Source: Arcobacter iocasae (GTDB lineage: Bacteria; Campylobacterota; Campylobacteria; Campylobacterales; Arcobacteraceae). From it: a stretch of 64,000 nt of DNA. A program made the translations under genes and the position numbers. Position 1 is the first letter of the stretch. Each line of letters starts with the position of its first letter. The notes below the pieces were generated by a model. The model saw only the letters and a program-made list of their open reading frames with translations, searched no databases and was not told where the DNA came from. Below are positions 53,512 to 62,255 of the stretch, piece after piece. Location of the stretch: assembly GCF_042214795.1 (NCBI RefSeq), contig NZ_CP090177.1:2480001-2544000 (forward strand), read 5' to 3'.

Positions 53512-53538
53512 AAAGTAATTTAATAATAAGTAGCCACT

Positions 53539-54108
53539 ATGAACTTTTTTAAAAAAATTTTAAACTCATTGAATCAAATGTCAAATCCCGTGTTTAGCTT
53601 CGATGCAAATAAATCAGAGCTATCTTTTATTTTACCAAATGATGAAAAATTTGATTTTACATTGGAAAATTATGAAGTAAAAACAAGACATGATCCTTAT
53701 GTCTTAGAAGCATATACTTTCAATAGTAATGATTTATTTTTTGAATATATCCATTTGGATTCAAATTGCTCGTGGAATGGTCTTGCAAGAGGTTATTTTG
53801 AGAATTTGTTAAAAGACTCTATAAAAGAGGATTTAGAGTTACAAGAGAGATTTGAATTTAAACATTATGAGTTCTCTACTTATAAAACAGTTACAAAAGG
53901 TTTTGTCCATCTAATATATATTTGGGAAGTAAATAAAGAAGTATTTATGATAGATAAAAAAGGAATACTTTATAATGAGTTTATAAAATTACTAAAAAGT
54001 GATTATGAATATAAATATAGTGGAAGAGAAATTTTTGATTTATATCATGAAATAAGTTTAGTAAAGCATAACTCTTTAAATCATTACTTTAATGGAAGTA
54101 GTGATTAA
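53539..54108 (+). CDS. Unknown protein, first of a tandem CxWNG paralogue pair (cytoplasmic form)
   Basis: A 189-residue protein with no signal peptide and no membrane segment, acidic and beta-rich. It shares with the next gene the order LFFEYIHLDSNCSWNGLARGYF, HYEFSTYK, a V-N-x-x-V-x-x-I-D-x-x-G strand and SLVKHNSLNHYF. The C-x-W-N-G core is the clearest shared motif. I do not recognise the family. It has its own promoter at 53483-53511 and sits 107 bp after the TRAP permease. Function unknown. Confidence 0.65.
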   Translation: MNFFKKILNSLNQMSNPVFSFDANKSELSFILPNDEKFDFTLENYEVKTRHDPYVLEAYTFNSNDLFFEYIHLDSNCSWNGLARGYFENLLKDSIKEDLELQERFEFKHYEFSTYKTVTKGFVHLIYIWEVNKEVFMIDKKGILYNEFIKLLKSDYEYKYSGREIFDLYHEISLVKHNSLNHYFNGSSD

Positions 54109-54115
54109 AATATAG

Positions 54116-54121
54116 TATAAT
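54116..54121 (+). promoter_or_regulatory. -10 element of the lipoprotein paralogue gene
   Basis: TATAAT, 24 bp before the ATG at 54145, in the short gap after the first paralogue. Confidence 0.45.
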
Positions 54122-54144
54122 AAAAGAAAAACAAAGGATAAACT

Positions 54145-54759
54145 ATGTTTTTCAAATCACTTATTTTCTCATTAATTGCTATATTTTTTACTTCTTGTGC
54201 TTCAAGTAGTTTTTATTATGATAAAAAAGATAGCTCGGCAAATATAAACTTATTAAATGTAAATAAAAAAATAGCCCTTACAAATCCAAAGATAGAACAT
54301 ACATTTTCACAATGTACAATTAATTCATATACTTTAAAAGATGATAATAAAAAATATGGAAATCTATTTTTAGAAAATATCGAATTAAGTAATGACTGCC
54401 ATTGGAATGGTTCCGTAACTGGATTTTTTACATATGAATTAAAAACAAGAATGAAATTTAAAAGTTTTGAGTTAGTAGATAGATTTTCAAAAGATTATTA
54501 TGAAATATCAACATACAAAGTTAACAATGAAAAATATGTAAGTATTATCGATATGTATACTGTAAATAGTGATGTTTTAATTATAGATAATAATGGGAAA
54601 TTATCACAAGAGATAATTAAAACTTTAGATCCAGAGTTTAACTTTAAGTATGTAAATGCTCCAAGAACTGATATAAACTACAACTATAGCTTAGTTAAAT
54701 TTAATATGTTTAACGGATATTTTACAAAAGAATCTGAAAGAAGAATAAGGGGTAATTAA
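54145..54759 (+). CDS. Unknown lipoprotein, second of the CxWNG paralogue pair
   Basis: A 204-residue protein with a lipoprotein signal: hydrophobic residues 3-17 then FTSC with Cys18 as the lipidation site. The mature part aligns with the preceding gene product: LFLENIELSNDCHWNGSVTGFF, YYEISTYK, VNSDVLIIDNNGKL and SLVKFNMFNGYF. Both proteins thus contain one common domain of about 140 residues, once in the cytoplasm and once on a membrane surface. Family and function are not recognised. A TATAAT box lies at 54116-54121 and a strong terminator follows. Confidence 0.7.
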   Translation: MFFKSLIFSLIAIFFTSCASSSFYYDKKDSSANINLLNVNKKIALTNPKIEHTFSQCTINSYTLKDDNKKYGNLFLENIELSNDCHWNGSVTGFFTYELKTRMKFKSFELVDRFSKDYYEISTYKVNNEKYVSIIDMYTVNSDVLIIDNNGKLSQEIIKTLDPEFNFKYVNAPRTDINYNYSLVKFNMFNGYFTKESERRIRGN

Positions 54760-54784
54760 ATAACGGTGAAAAACACCGTTATTT
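54758..54784 (+). terminator. Rho-independent terminator
   Basis: AAATAACGGTG (54758-54768), loop AAAAA, CACCGTTATTT (54774-54784): a perfect 11-bp stem directly at the lipoprotein gene stop. Confidence 0.75.
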
Positions 54785-54847
54785 ATATAAGGAGACAATA
54801 GCAACGAAAGCTAAAGTTTTGTTTGTATGACGAAAGAATTGTAATGT

Positions 54848-54872
54848 AAATAGGATAAAATATATCCTATTT
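54848..54872 (+). other. Hairpin in the leader of the next gene
   Basis: AAATAGGATA (54848-54857) pairs with TATCCTATTT (54863-54872) around a 5-base loop, 47 bp before the TTG start at 54920. Confidence 0.45.
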
Positions 54873-54919
54873 GAAAAAGTTATATTTGAAAATTAAATTT
54901 TATTTAAGGAGAAACTTTA

Positions 54920-55351
54920 TTGTTTGATGAAGCAACACAATTTTTATATCAATATAAAAATAAGCAATTAGAGGCTAAGGATGTATCAGAACTAAAAGGC
55001 GATTTTGAAAAATACAAAAATGAAATCATAAAAAGTGAATATTATGATAAATTTTTTGATAATTATTTGAACATCAAAGGATATACTTATAGGCTTGAAA
55101 AATCTGATTTAAGACTGTTTTACACTTTTCAAGAAGCTATTTATTCAATTGATTTAGCAAAGCTAACTCGTGATGAAGAGGGTATTTTATTAAATACCGT
55201 AGTTTATATATTAGTAATAGATGATTGTATCAATGAATACTTAGGAAATGCTATTGATGAAAATATAAAACAAAGAGCAATAGAGTTTTATCAAAATGAG
55301 CAAAAAAGAGTATCAGCAGAAAATAAAAAATATCATATGTACCAAAACTAA
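54920..55351 (+). CDS. Hypothetical helical protein with TTG start
   Basis: A 143-residue protein I do not recognise. AAGGAG lies 8-9 bases before the TTG at 54920; no ATG or GTG fits better near the N-terminus. It is highly charged and mostly helical, with segments such as LKGDFEKYKNEIIKSEYYDKFFDNY and a hydrophobic strand GILLNTVVYILVIDDCI. No signal or membrane segment is convincing. It ends 1 bp from the convergent LOG-family gene. Confidence 0.55.
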   Translation: MFDEATQFLYQYKNKQLEAKDVSELKGDFEKYKNEIIKSEYYDKFFDNYLNIKGYTYRLEKSDLRLFYTFQEAIYSIDLAKLTRDEEGILLNTVVYILVIDDCINEYLGNAIDENIKQRAIEFYQNEQKRVSAENKKYHMYQN

Positions 55352-55987
55352 TTAATTTATATTAAATAGTTTTAGTATATCTTTTTCAATAAATTCCAAA
55401 TCATCAGTTATCGTAAATATATCTAAGTCACTTTTACTAATCATTCCTTCTTTTAACAAAGTATTTTCAATAAAAGAGATTAAATCTCTCCAAAAAGTTG
55501 TATCATAAAGGTATATTTTTAGATTTTGAAGTTTTTTTGTTTGAACTAATATGATTATTTCAAAGAATTCATCAAGCGTGCCATATCCTCCTGGAAAAAC
55601 AACACAAGCAGATGAATGCTTTACAAGCATATACTTTCTTGAAAAAAAGTAGTTAAAGGTGTGGTTTCTAGTAGTATATGGATTTAGTTTTTGCTCTTGT
55701 GGTATTAATATATTTAATCCAATTGATTGAACAGTTTTTGCTTTATATGCACCTCTATTGGCAGCTTCCATTATTCCACCACCTCCACCTGTTACAATAT
55801 TGATATTTTTATTTGCTAAATTAAAAGCTAACTTTTCTGCCATTTTACAAGTTTTTGCATCTTGTGAAGTTCTTGCACTTCCAAAAAATGTTACACAATT
55901 TTTGATATCTTTATAAATTTCTTCACTACAATTAAAATCATCTGCTATTTTATTTTTTTCTATAATATTTTCTTTACACTCAGGCAT
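55352..55987 (-). CDS. LOG-family protein (nucleoside monophosphate phosphoribohydrolase-like)
   Basis: A 211-residue Rossmann-like protein. It has the family pair GGGGGIMEAANRGAY (about 67-81) and PGGYGTLDEFFE (about 120-131), which mark the LOG/TIGR00730 group. LOG enzymes release free base from nucleoside 5'-monophosphates such as cytokinin precursors. In bacteria without cytokinin signalling the role may be nucleotide salvage or damage control. The length is typical. Confidence 0.9.
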   Translation of the reverse strand: MPECKENIIEKNKIADDFNCSEEIYKDIKNCVTFFGSARTSQDAKTCKMAEKLAFNLANKNINIVTGGGGGIMEAANRGAYKAKTVQSIGLNILIPQEQKLNPYTTRNHTFNYFFSRKYMLVKHSSACVVFPGGYGTLDEFFEIIILVQTKKLQNLKIYLYDTTFWRDLISFIENTLLKEGMISKSDLDIFTITDDLEFIEKDILKLFNIN

Positions 55988-56058
55988 TATTACTCTTTTA
56001 AATTTTTATAGAATTATATTGAAAAAATATAAGAAAATAAGTTAAATATAAATTTTGT

Positions 56059-56064
56059 TATAAT
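56059..56064 (+). promoter_or_regulatory. Extended -10 element of the first pxpA copy
   Basis: TTGTTATAAT with TATAAT at 56059-56064, 27 bp before the ATG. Confidence 0.5.
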
Positions 56065-56091
56065 TAAAAAAATATATTATTAGGCAATGGC

Positions 56092-56829
56092 ATGAATATT
56101 AAATTAAATTGTGATGTTGGTGATAGCTTTGGTATTTGGAAAATGGGTAATGATGAGGAGATAATGCCATATATCAATATGGCAAATCTTGCTTGTGGTT
56201 TTCACGCAGGAGATGCTTTAAATATGGACAAAGCAGTTAGTTTAGCAGTAAAATACAATACTCAAATGGGAGCTCATATTGCGTATCAAGATTTAGCAGG
56301 TTTTGGAAGAAGAAAAATAGCATATTCTTTAGAAGAGATTCAAGCCATCGTTATATATCAAATGGGTGCATTAAATGCTTTTTGTAAAACTTATGGAAAA
56401 AATATAACTTATGTAAAACCTCATGGTTCTCTTTTTAATGACATGATGGATGATGAGTTGATTTTTAAAGCAATTCTAAGTGCAATTAGCTCTTATGACA
56501 AAAATATAAAACTAGTTATTTTATCAAGTCAAAAGAATGAAAAATACAAACAAATAGCACTTTTATATGGAATCTCTCTAATTTTAGAAGTTTATGTGGA
56601 TAGAAATTATCATGATGAAGGTTTTATTCTTTCACGGTCTGAAAAGGACTCTTTTATAAATGATGAGTTAGATATTATGCAAAGAGTAGAAACTCTAAAA
56701 GAGAGAGGATATATAACTAGTAAAAATGGATTGAAACTTTTTTTACAAGCTGATACAATATGTTTACATGGAAGTTCTGAGAAAAATTATGAATTTATAA
56801 AAACAGTTAGTGGTTTATTAAATAATTAA
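56092..56829 (+). CDS. Diverged PxpA (LamB/YcsF family) paralogue
   Basis: A 245-residue LamB/YcsF protein, same length as the canonical copy at 62256-62993 and clearly its paralogue: SFGIWKMG and DEEIMPYINMANLACGFHA are nearly identical, and a 31-base identical stretch covers PYINMANLAC. Several residues conserved in PxpA are changed: the G-E after the N-terminal D is G-D (LNCDVGDSFG), GAHP is GAHI, KPHGxLY is KPHGSLF, FADR is YVDR and the C-terminal HGD is HGS. PxpA forms the 5-oxoprolinase complex with PxpB and PxpC; this copy is away from pxpBC and may be inactive, regulatory or altered in substrate. Confidence 0.85.
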   Translation: MNIKLNCDVGDSFGIWKMGNDEEIMPYINMANLACGFHAGDALNMDKAVSLAVKYNTQMGAHIAYQDLAGFGRRKIAYSLEEIQAIVIYQMGALNAFCKTYGKNITYVKPHGSLFNDMMDDELIFKAILSAISSYDKNIKLVILSSQKNEKYKQIALLYGISLILEVYVDRNYHDEGFILSRSEKDSFINDELDIMQRVETLKERGYITSKNGLKLFLQADTICLHGSSEKNYEFIKTVSGLLNN

Positions 56830-56907
56830 TAGTCTTAAAACTTAGTTTACACACTTCTTAGACACTTTTTGTAGTTAAACTTCGGGCTTTAAAATAAAGG
56901 GGAAAAA

Positions 56908-57108
56908 ATGGCTGAATTATTATTTTTTGCGGGGGCAATATTACTTTATTTATATTCATTTTTATATAGAAAGTTAGCTTTATTTGCTACATTAGTTTTG
57001 TTTATAATAGCATATAAAATGAAAGTAGATGTTGTTTTGATTTGTGTAACTATATCTTTATTGATTGTTATACGATTAAGAAAGCATGGTGTAAAAGATG
57101 ACCTTTAA
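56908..57108 (+). CDS. Small membrane protein with two hydrophobic segments
   Basis: A 66-residue protein with hydrophobic stretches at about 3-20 and 25-56, ending in a basic tail RLRKHGVKDDL. AAAGGGGAAAAA before the ATG is a good ribosome site. It lies between the diverged pxpA copy and the sensor kinase on the same strand. No family is recognised; a role in the nearby transport or signalling system is only possible by position. Confidence 0.6.
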   Translation: MAELLFFAGAILLYLYSFLYRKLALFATLVLFIIAYKMKVDVVLICVTISLLIVIRLRKHGVKDDL

Positions 57109-57187
57109 TATAAAAAAGGAAAAAATTTATTTTTAGCTTACCATTAACTCACTTTTATAAAATATAATTAAAAAAAGTAGGATTGTT

Positions 57188-58708
57188 ATGTTTACAGAAA
57201 AGAATATACCAAAATTAATTATATTAACTCCCATAATTACAGTAATACTTATTGCTTTTTTTAATATATACTTTTTTATACAAAACCAAAATAACTATTT
57301 CAAAGAAGAGAGTATTAGAGTTGAAAATGAATATATTACAAAACAAAAGAATGTACTTAAAAGAGAAGTTACAAGTATAATAAACTATATAAATTTTCAA
57401 GTAAATAATAATAAAAAACTAAGTGTTGAAGAGTTAAAAAATCAAATTTTAAGATACACCGAGACTATTCGTTACGAAAAGAATGGTTATATTTGGATAC
57501 ATGATACTTCTTATTATTTAAGAGCTCATCCCTTTAGAAAGAATAGTTTAAATACTTATGATATTTCCTTAAAAGATGCAGTGGGAACACTTATTATAAA
57601 AGAATTTGTTAAAAAAACTTTAAAAAATCCAAATGGTGTTTTTATAGAATATTATTGGCAAAAACCAGAGAATGTTACTCCTTCAAAAAAACTTGGTTTT
57701 TTTAGACTTTATAAAAAGTATAATTGGGTTATAGGTGCTGGATTATATATTGATGATATACAAAACTCAATAGATAAAAATAAACAGTTATTGGAGAAAA
57801 GAATTGATAAGTATATTAAATTAGTTGTATTTGTATCATTTTTTGTGATGTTACTTATTGGTATTATTTCTTATATTATGTCAAAAAAAATATCAGAAGC
57901 TTTTAAACATTATCAAGAAAATGTACAAAAAAAAGAGTTTCTTTTAGAAGATATGAACAAAAATTTAGAGAAAAAAGTTCAAGTGGCAATTGAAGAGGTC
58001 CAGAAAAAAGATAGGGCAATGCTTCATCAATCAAGACTTGCTCGTATGGGCACGATGTTATCTATGATAGCTCACCAATGGAGACAACCATTAAGTGAAG
58101 TAGCTGGAATACTAATGGAGCTTGAAACAGCGGCAAAATTTAAAAAAGCAGATGATTTGATGATAAAAGAGTCTGTAGAAGAGTCTAATAAGCTTATTCA
58201 ATTTATGTCATATACAATAGATGACTTTAGAAACTTTTTTAAACCAGATAAAAAGAAAGTGCATTTTTATATAGAAGATTCTTGTATGGAAGCAATTTCT
58301 TTGATTAGTGCATCTGTTAAAAACTCAAATATTAAACTACATTATAATATAAAAATGAATTACGAAATTTTTGGTTATAAAAGAGAGTTTGCACAAGTTT
58401 TATTAAATCTTATGTCAAATGCAAAAGATATTTTAAATCAAAGAAAAATAGAAAACCCAAAAATAGATTTGGAAGTAGATTTCAAAGATGGATATGCCAT
58501 TGTAACAGTTCAAGACAATGCAAATGGGGTAGAAGAAGAATATTTAGACTTGATTTTTGAACCATACTTTACTACAAAAAGCAGTTCTCAAGGTACAGGT
58601 CTTGGACTATATATGTCAAAGATGATTATTGAGAAAAATATGGGTGGAGAATTAAGCGTTGAAAACACAGAACATGGAGCACTTTTCAAAGTAAAAATTA
58701 AGGCATAA
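57188..58708 (+). CDS. Cache-domain sensor histidine kinase
   Basis: A 506-residue kinase. An N-terminal membrane helix (about 10-30), a periplasmic single-Cache domain (about 35-205; GYIWIHDTSYYLRAHPF, YYWQKPE and WVIGAGLYIDDI are typical of the Cache_2 group), and a second helix (about 212-232) lead to a coiled coil. The phospho-acceptor box is MIAHQWRQPLSEV, the form common in Campylobacterota. The ATPase domain has N-box LLNLMSNAKDIL, G1 VQDNANGV and G2 GTGLGLYMSK. The response-regulator gene begins 2 bp after the stop. Cache_2 domains bind small organic acids, fitting the adjacent TRAP operon. Confidence 0.92.
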   Translation: MFTEKNIPKLIILTPIITVILIAFFNIYFFIQNQNNYFKEESIRVENEYITKQKNVLKREVTSIINYINFQVNNNKKLSVEELKNQILRYTETIRYEKNGYIWIHDTSYYLRAHPFRKNSLNTYDISLKDAVGTLIIKEFVKKTLKNPNGVFIEYYWQKPENVTPSKKLGFFRLYKKYNWVIGAGLYIDDIQNSIDKNKQLLEKRIDKYIKLVVFVSFFVMLLIGIISYIMSKKISEAFKHYQENVQKKEFLLEDMNKNLEKKVQVAIEEVQKKDRAMLHQSRLARMGTMLSMIAHQWRQPLSEVAGILMELETAAKFKKADDLMIKESVEESNKLIQFMSYTIDDFRNFFKPDKKKVHFYIEDSCMEAISLISASVKNSNIKLHYNIKMNYEIFGYKREFAQVLLNLMSNAKDILNQRKIENPKIDLEVDFKDGYAIVTVQDNANGVEEEYLDLIFEPYFTTKSSSQGTGLGLYMSKMIIEKNMGGELSVENTEHGALFKVKIKA

Positions 58709-58710
58709 AA

Positions 58711-59391
58711 ATGGATGAAATAGCAGAACAATTAAAAAACTATACAGTTCTTTGTGTTGAAGATGAAGATGGTATTAGAAAAAGATTAGTTAATACTTTA
58801 AAATACTATTTTGCAGAAGTTTATGAAGCAGCTAATGGTGAAGAGGGTTATTATGTCTATTATGATAAAAGACCAAATATAATAATATCAGATATAGAAA
58901 TGCCGGAAAAAAATGGTATTCAAATGATTGAAGAGATAAGAAAAAATGATTTAACAACTATTGTTATAATGTTAACAGCATATTCAAGTGAAGAGTACCT
59001 TTTAAATCTTATAAATCTAAATATAAATCATTATATTTTAAAGCCTGTTGTTTCAGATAATTTATTAAGTGGAATTGTAAAAGCCTTTGGAAATAAACTA
59101 CAAAAAAAAGCTATATTTTCAGAAGATATGTACTTTGATATGGAAAAAAGAGAACTTTATTATAAAAATGAAATAGTTTTTTTACGAAAAAGAGATAAGA
59201 GTTTTTTGCTTTTACTTCATGAAAATAAAAATAGAGTATTAACTTATTCTATGATTGAAGAGTATATTTGGAAAGATAAATCTATGAGTATGAGTGCTTT
59301 AAAAACTTTTATAAAAGAGTTAAGACAAAGGTTACCAATAGAATTACTTGAAAATATTCCACAAGAAGGATATAAACTAAAACTTCTTTAA
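58711..59391 (+). CDS. Response regulator with winged-helix output (OmpR-like)
   Basis: A 226-residue regulator. The receiver domain (about 10-125) has acidic VEDED, the phospho-acceptor Asp in IIISDIEMPEKNG, Thr in MLTAYSS and Lys in YILKPV. The C-terminal part (about 145-226) is a winged helix with LLHENKNRVLTYSMIEEYIWK and a final GYKL. It forms a pair with the preceding kinase and probably activates the TRAP-pxp operon 71 bp downstream. Confidence 0.92.
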   Translation: MDEIAEQLKNYTVLCVEDEDGIRKRLVNTLKYYFAEVYEAANGEEGYYVYYDKRPNIIISDIEMPEKNGIQMIEEIRKNDLTTIVIMLTAYSSEEYLLNLINLNINHYILKPVVSDNLLSGIVKAFGNKLQKKAIFSEDMYFDMEKRELYYKNEIVFLRKRDKSFLLLLHENKNRVLTYSMIEEYIWKDKSMSMSALKTFIKELRQRLPIELLENIPQEGYKLKLL

Positions 59392-59462
59392 CAATATATA
59401 AAAACTCACTAATTACTCACTATATAAAACTACTATTACTTATCTAAAAATAAGGAAAATTC

Positions 59463-60419
59463 ATGTTGAAAAAATGTTTAATAATTGCTTCACTTGCAAG
59501 TATGGTTTTTGCTGGAAATGTAAAAATGAATTTAAATGCAAGACAAGGTGCAGATAACTTTCACACTGTTGGTGCTGAAAAATTTGCTTCATTGGTAAAA
59601 AAGTATACAGAGGGAACTGTTGAAATAACTGTATATCCTGGTTCTTCACTAGTAAAAGGAAATCCTTTAAAAGCTGTAAAAGATGGAACTGTTGCTATGG
59701 CTGATATGTTTATACCTTTTACTGCTGGTGGGGGTAAAGTGTTTGGTATATCTGCTTTACCATTTATTGCTCAATCTTATGATGATGCTTATAAATTATA
59801 TCAAATCTCAAAACCTGCATATGAAAAAACTGCAAGAAGATGGAATCAAAAATTACTTTATAGTGTAACTTGGCCACCATCTGGATTTTATGGAAATAAA
59901 AAACTAGAGTCATTGGCAGATTTTGATGGTGTAAAAACTAGAACTTATGATAAAAACTCTGCAAACTTTGTAAATGGTGCAGGAGGAAATGCAGTTGCAT
60001 TACCTTGGGGAGAAGTTTATTCAGCTCTTAGAACTGGTTTAGTTAATTCTGTTATTACTTCATCTTCTTCAGGAAAAGATGGTAAATTTTGGGAAGTATT
60101 AACTGACTTTACAAAAATAAGTTATGCCTATCCTTTACAAGCTGTTACAGTTAATCTTGATTATTGGAATTCTTTAAGCTCTTCTCAAAAAGATGCTATG
60201 TTAAAAGCAGCGGTAGAAGTTGAAAAATCACAATGGGAAGCTGTAAAAGCTGAAGATAAAGATGCACTTGATACTATGGCAAAAAATGGTATGCATATTT
60301 GGGAAGTTACTCCAAAATTAAAAGAAGAGTTATCTAAAGTTGCTGATAAAATGCTAAATGAGTATTTAAAAGATGCCAACAAAGATACTAAAAAAATATT
60401 TGAAGAATATAGAAAGTAA
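59463..60419 (+). CDS. TRAP transporter substrate-binding protein (DctP), probable 5-oxoproline uptake
   Basis: A 318-residue periplasmic binding protein with a short signal peptide (1-18, cleaved after VFAG or nearby). DctP family segments include KYTEGTVEITVYPGSSLVKGN, GKVFGISALPFIAQSYDDAY, RTYDKNSANFVNGAGGNAVALPWGEVYSALRTGLVNSVITS (shown here only in outline) and YAYPLQAVTVNLDYWNSLS. The invariant arginine is in KTRTYDK. It is followed by DctQ and DctM genes and by pxpABC, so pyroglutamate is the likely ligand; this rests on context. Confidence 0.85.
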   Translation: MLKKCLIIASLASMVFAGNVKMNLNARQGADNFHTVGAEKFASLVKKYTEGTVEITVYPGSSLVKGNPLKAVKDGTVAMADMFIPFTAGGGKVFGISALPFIAQSYDDAYKLYQISKPAYEKTARRWNQKLLYSVTWPPSGFYGNKKLESLADFDGVKTRTYDKNSANFVNGAGGNAVALPWGEVYSALRTGLVNSVITSSSSGKDGKFWEVLTDFTKISYAYPLQAVTVNLDYWNSLSSSQKDAMLKAAVEVEKSQWEAVKAEDKDALDTMAKNGMHIWEVTPKLKEELSKVADKMLNEYLKDANKDTKKIFEEYRK

Positions 60420-60422
60420 ATC

Positions 60423-60908
60423 ATGAAAATCTTTTATTCTTTTATAAATAAGCTCTCATTGTGGGGAGCTTATTTATCATCACTTTTACTAATATCATTA
60501 GTTTTATTAATCTTAACAGAGATATTTATTAGATACTTTTTTGATATGTCCACAATGATTGCAGATGAATATAGTGGATATTTGTATTTAGCTGCAATTT
60601 TTTTAGGTTTAGCTTATACTTTTAATGAAGATGCACATATTAGAATTAATATTTTAACTTCTAAAATGAGTCAAAAATCAAATAGGTTTATTGATGTATT
60701 CGCTGGTTTAATTACTATTGTTATATTAGTTTTTGCACTATATAGAACGATTTTATTTACTTATGATTCATATGATATGCAAATGGTTTCAGAAGGAGTT
60801 TCCGAAACACCATTATATTTAACTCAATTAGTTATGCCTTTAGGAATAAGCTTATTTATCTTGGCAGTTTTAGCTTTTGTTTTGAAAGGATTAAAAAATG
60901 ATATCTGA
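60423..60908 (+). CDS. TRAP transporter small permease (DctQ)
   Basis: A 161-residue protein with four membrane segments (about 12-38, 52-67, 88-112 and 132-156), the standard DctQ plan. LAYTFNEDAHIRINIL is the conserved loop. The gene starts 3 bp after the binding-protein stop and its 3' end overlaps the large permease gene by 11 bp. Confidence 0.88.
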   Translation: MKIFYSFINKLSLWGAYLSSLLLISLVLLILTEIFIRYFFDMSTMIADEYSGYLYLAAIFLGLAYTFNEDAHIRINILTSKMSQKSNRFIDVFAGLITIVILVFALYRTILFTYDSYDMQMVSEGVSETPLYLTQLVMPLGISLFILAVLAFVLKGLKNDI

Positions 60909-62235
60909 TCCTTTAATTTTATCAATTGTTCTTGTATTTATAATGTTTGTATTTTTGTTATCTTCAATTTGGATCGGGGTTTCATTAATCTTAACAGGTA
61001 TTTTAGGTATGTTGATTGCTGTAAATCATTTACCACCAGTGCTCTCAATATATGACAAGATTGGTGATTTACTTGCAGCTTCTATGTATGATTCTTTAAA
61101 TTCATGGTCTTTGGCAGCTTTACCAATATTTATTTTAATGGGAGAGATTTTATATAAATCATCTATTTCTACAAGACTATTAAATGGATTAACTCCATGG
61201 TTGAGTTTTATTCCAGGAAAGTTATTGCACATAAATGTTGCAGCATGTTCACTTTTTGCAGCAATATCTGGTTCAAGTTCAGCAACAACTGCAACAGTTG
61301 GAAAAATTACCCTTGATGAACTTAAAAAAAGAGGTTATTCAAAATCGCTTGCATTAGGTTCCCTTGCAGGAAGTGGAACATTAGGATTTTTGATTCCTCC
61401 TTCACTTATTATGATTATTTATGGAGTATTATCAAATGTATCAATAGGTAAGCTTTTTATGGCAGGAATTCTTCCTGGTCTTTTACTAGCTACTCTTTAT
61501 TCAGTTTATATAATGATTGCTGCAAGTGTTGATAAAAGTGTAGTTCCTGTAAATAAAGATAAATATTCTTTAAGAGATTTTACCCATTCATTAAAAGATT
61601 TATTTCCAGTTTTATCTTTGATAACTGTAGTCTTAGGTTCTATTTATGGAGGGTTAGCAACTCCTACTGAAGCTGCTTCTTTAGGTGTTTTAGGTTCAGT
61701 TATTTTAGCAATTTATTTTAAAAGTTTATCTTTTGAAGTAATAAAAAATGCTTTATTAAATACTATTAAAACTTCTGTAATGATTAGTTTTATAATAGTT
61801 GGTGCTGGATTTTTATCTCAAGTAGTAGGATTCTTAGGAATTGCAAGAGCCATTAGTGAATTTATAGCCTCAATGGGGCTTTCACCTTTTGCTTTAATTT
61901 TAATCATTGGTATAATGTATGTATTTTTAGGAATGATTTTAGATGGTATTTCTATTGTTGTTATGACTTTACCTATTGTATTACCTATTATCCAATTAGC
62001 TGGTTTTGATCCATTATGGTTTGGTATATTTTTAGTATTTATGGTAGAGTTATCTCAAATCACCCCACCAGTTGGTTTTTCACTCTTTGTTATACAAAGT
62101 ATAAGTGGAGAAAAAATAGAATACATATTAAAAGCAACACTTCCATTTTTTATTTTGATGATTGTTGCAGTTGTTTTAATTACAGTTTTTCCAGAAATTG
62201 TAGAGTTTGTACCTAGATATATGACTGCAAAATAG
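60898..62235 (+). CDS. TRAP transporter large permease (DctM)
   Basis: A 445-residue protein with about 12 to 13 membrane segments. Family blocks include ACSLFAAISGSSSATTATVGK, GSGTLGFLIPPSLIMIIYGVLS and GGLATPTEAASLGVLGS, and near the end MVELSQITPPVGFSLFVIQ. It completes a DctPQM system whose genes overlap or abut. The canonical pxpA gene starts 20 bp downstream, so uptake and breakdown are on one transcript. Confidence 0.92.
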   Translation: MISDPLILSIVLVFIMFVFLLSSIWIGVSLILTGILGMLIAVNHLPPVLSIYDKIGDLLAASMYDSLNSWSLAALPIFILMGEILYKSSISTRLLNGLTPWLSFIPGKLLHINVAACSLFAAISGSSSATTATVGKITLDELKKRGYSKSLALGSLAGSGTLGFLIPPSLIMIIYGVLSNVSIGKLFMAGILPGLLLATLYSVYIMIAASVDKSVVPVNKDKYSLRDFTHSLKDLFPVLSLITVVLGSIYGGLATPTEAASLGVLGSVILAIYFKSLSFEVIKNALLNTIKTSVMISFIIVGAGFLSQVVGFLGIARAISEFIASMGLSPFALILIIGIMYVFLGMILDGISIVVMTLPIVLPIIQLAGFDPLWFGIFLVFMVELSQITPPVGFSLFVIQSISGEKIEYILKATLPFFILMIVAVVLITVFPEIVEFVPRYMTAK

Positions 62236-62255
62236 ATTGAATTATAGGAGAGAAG

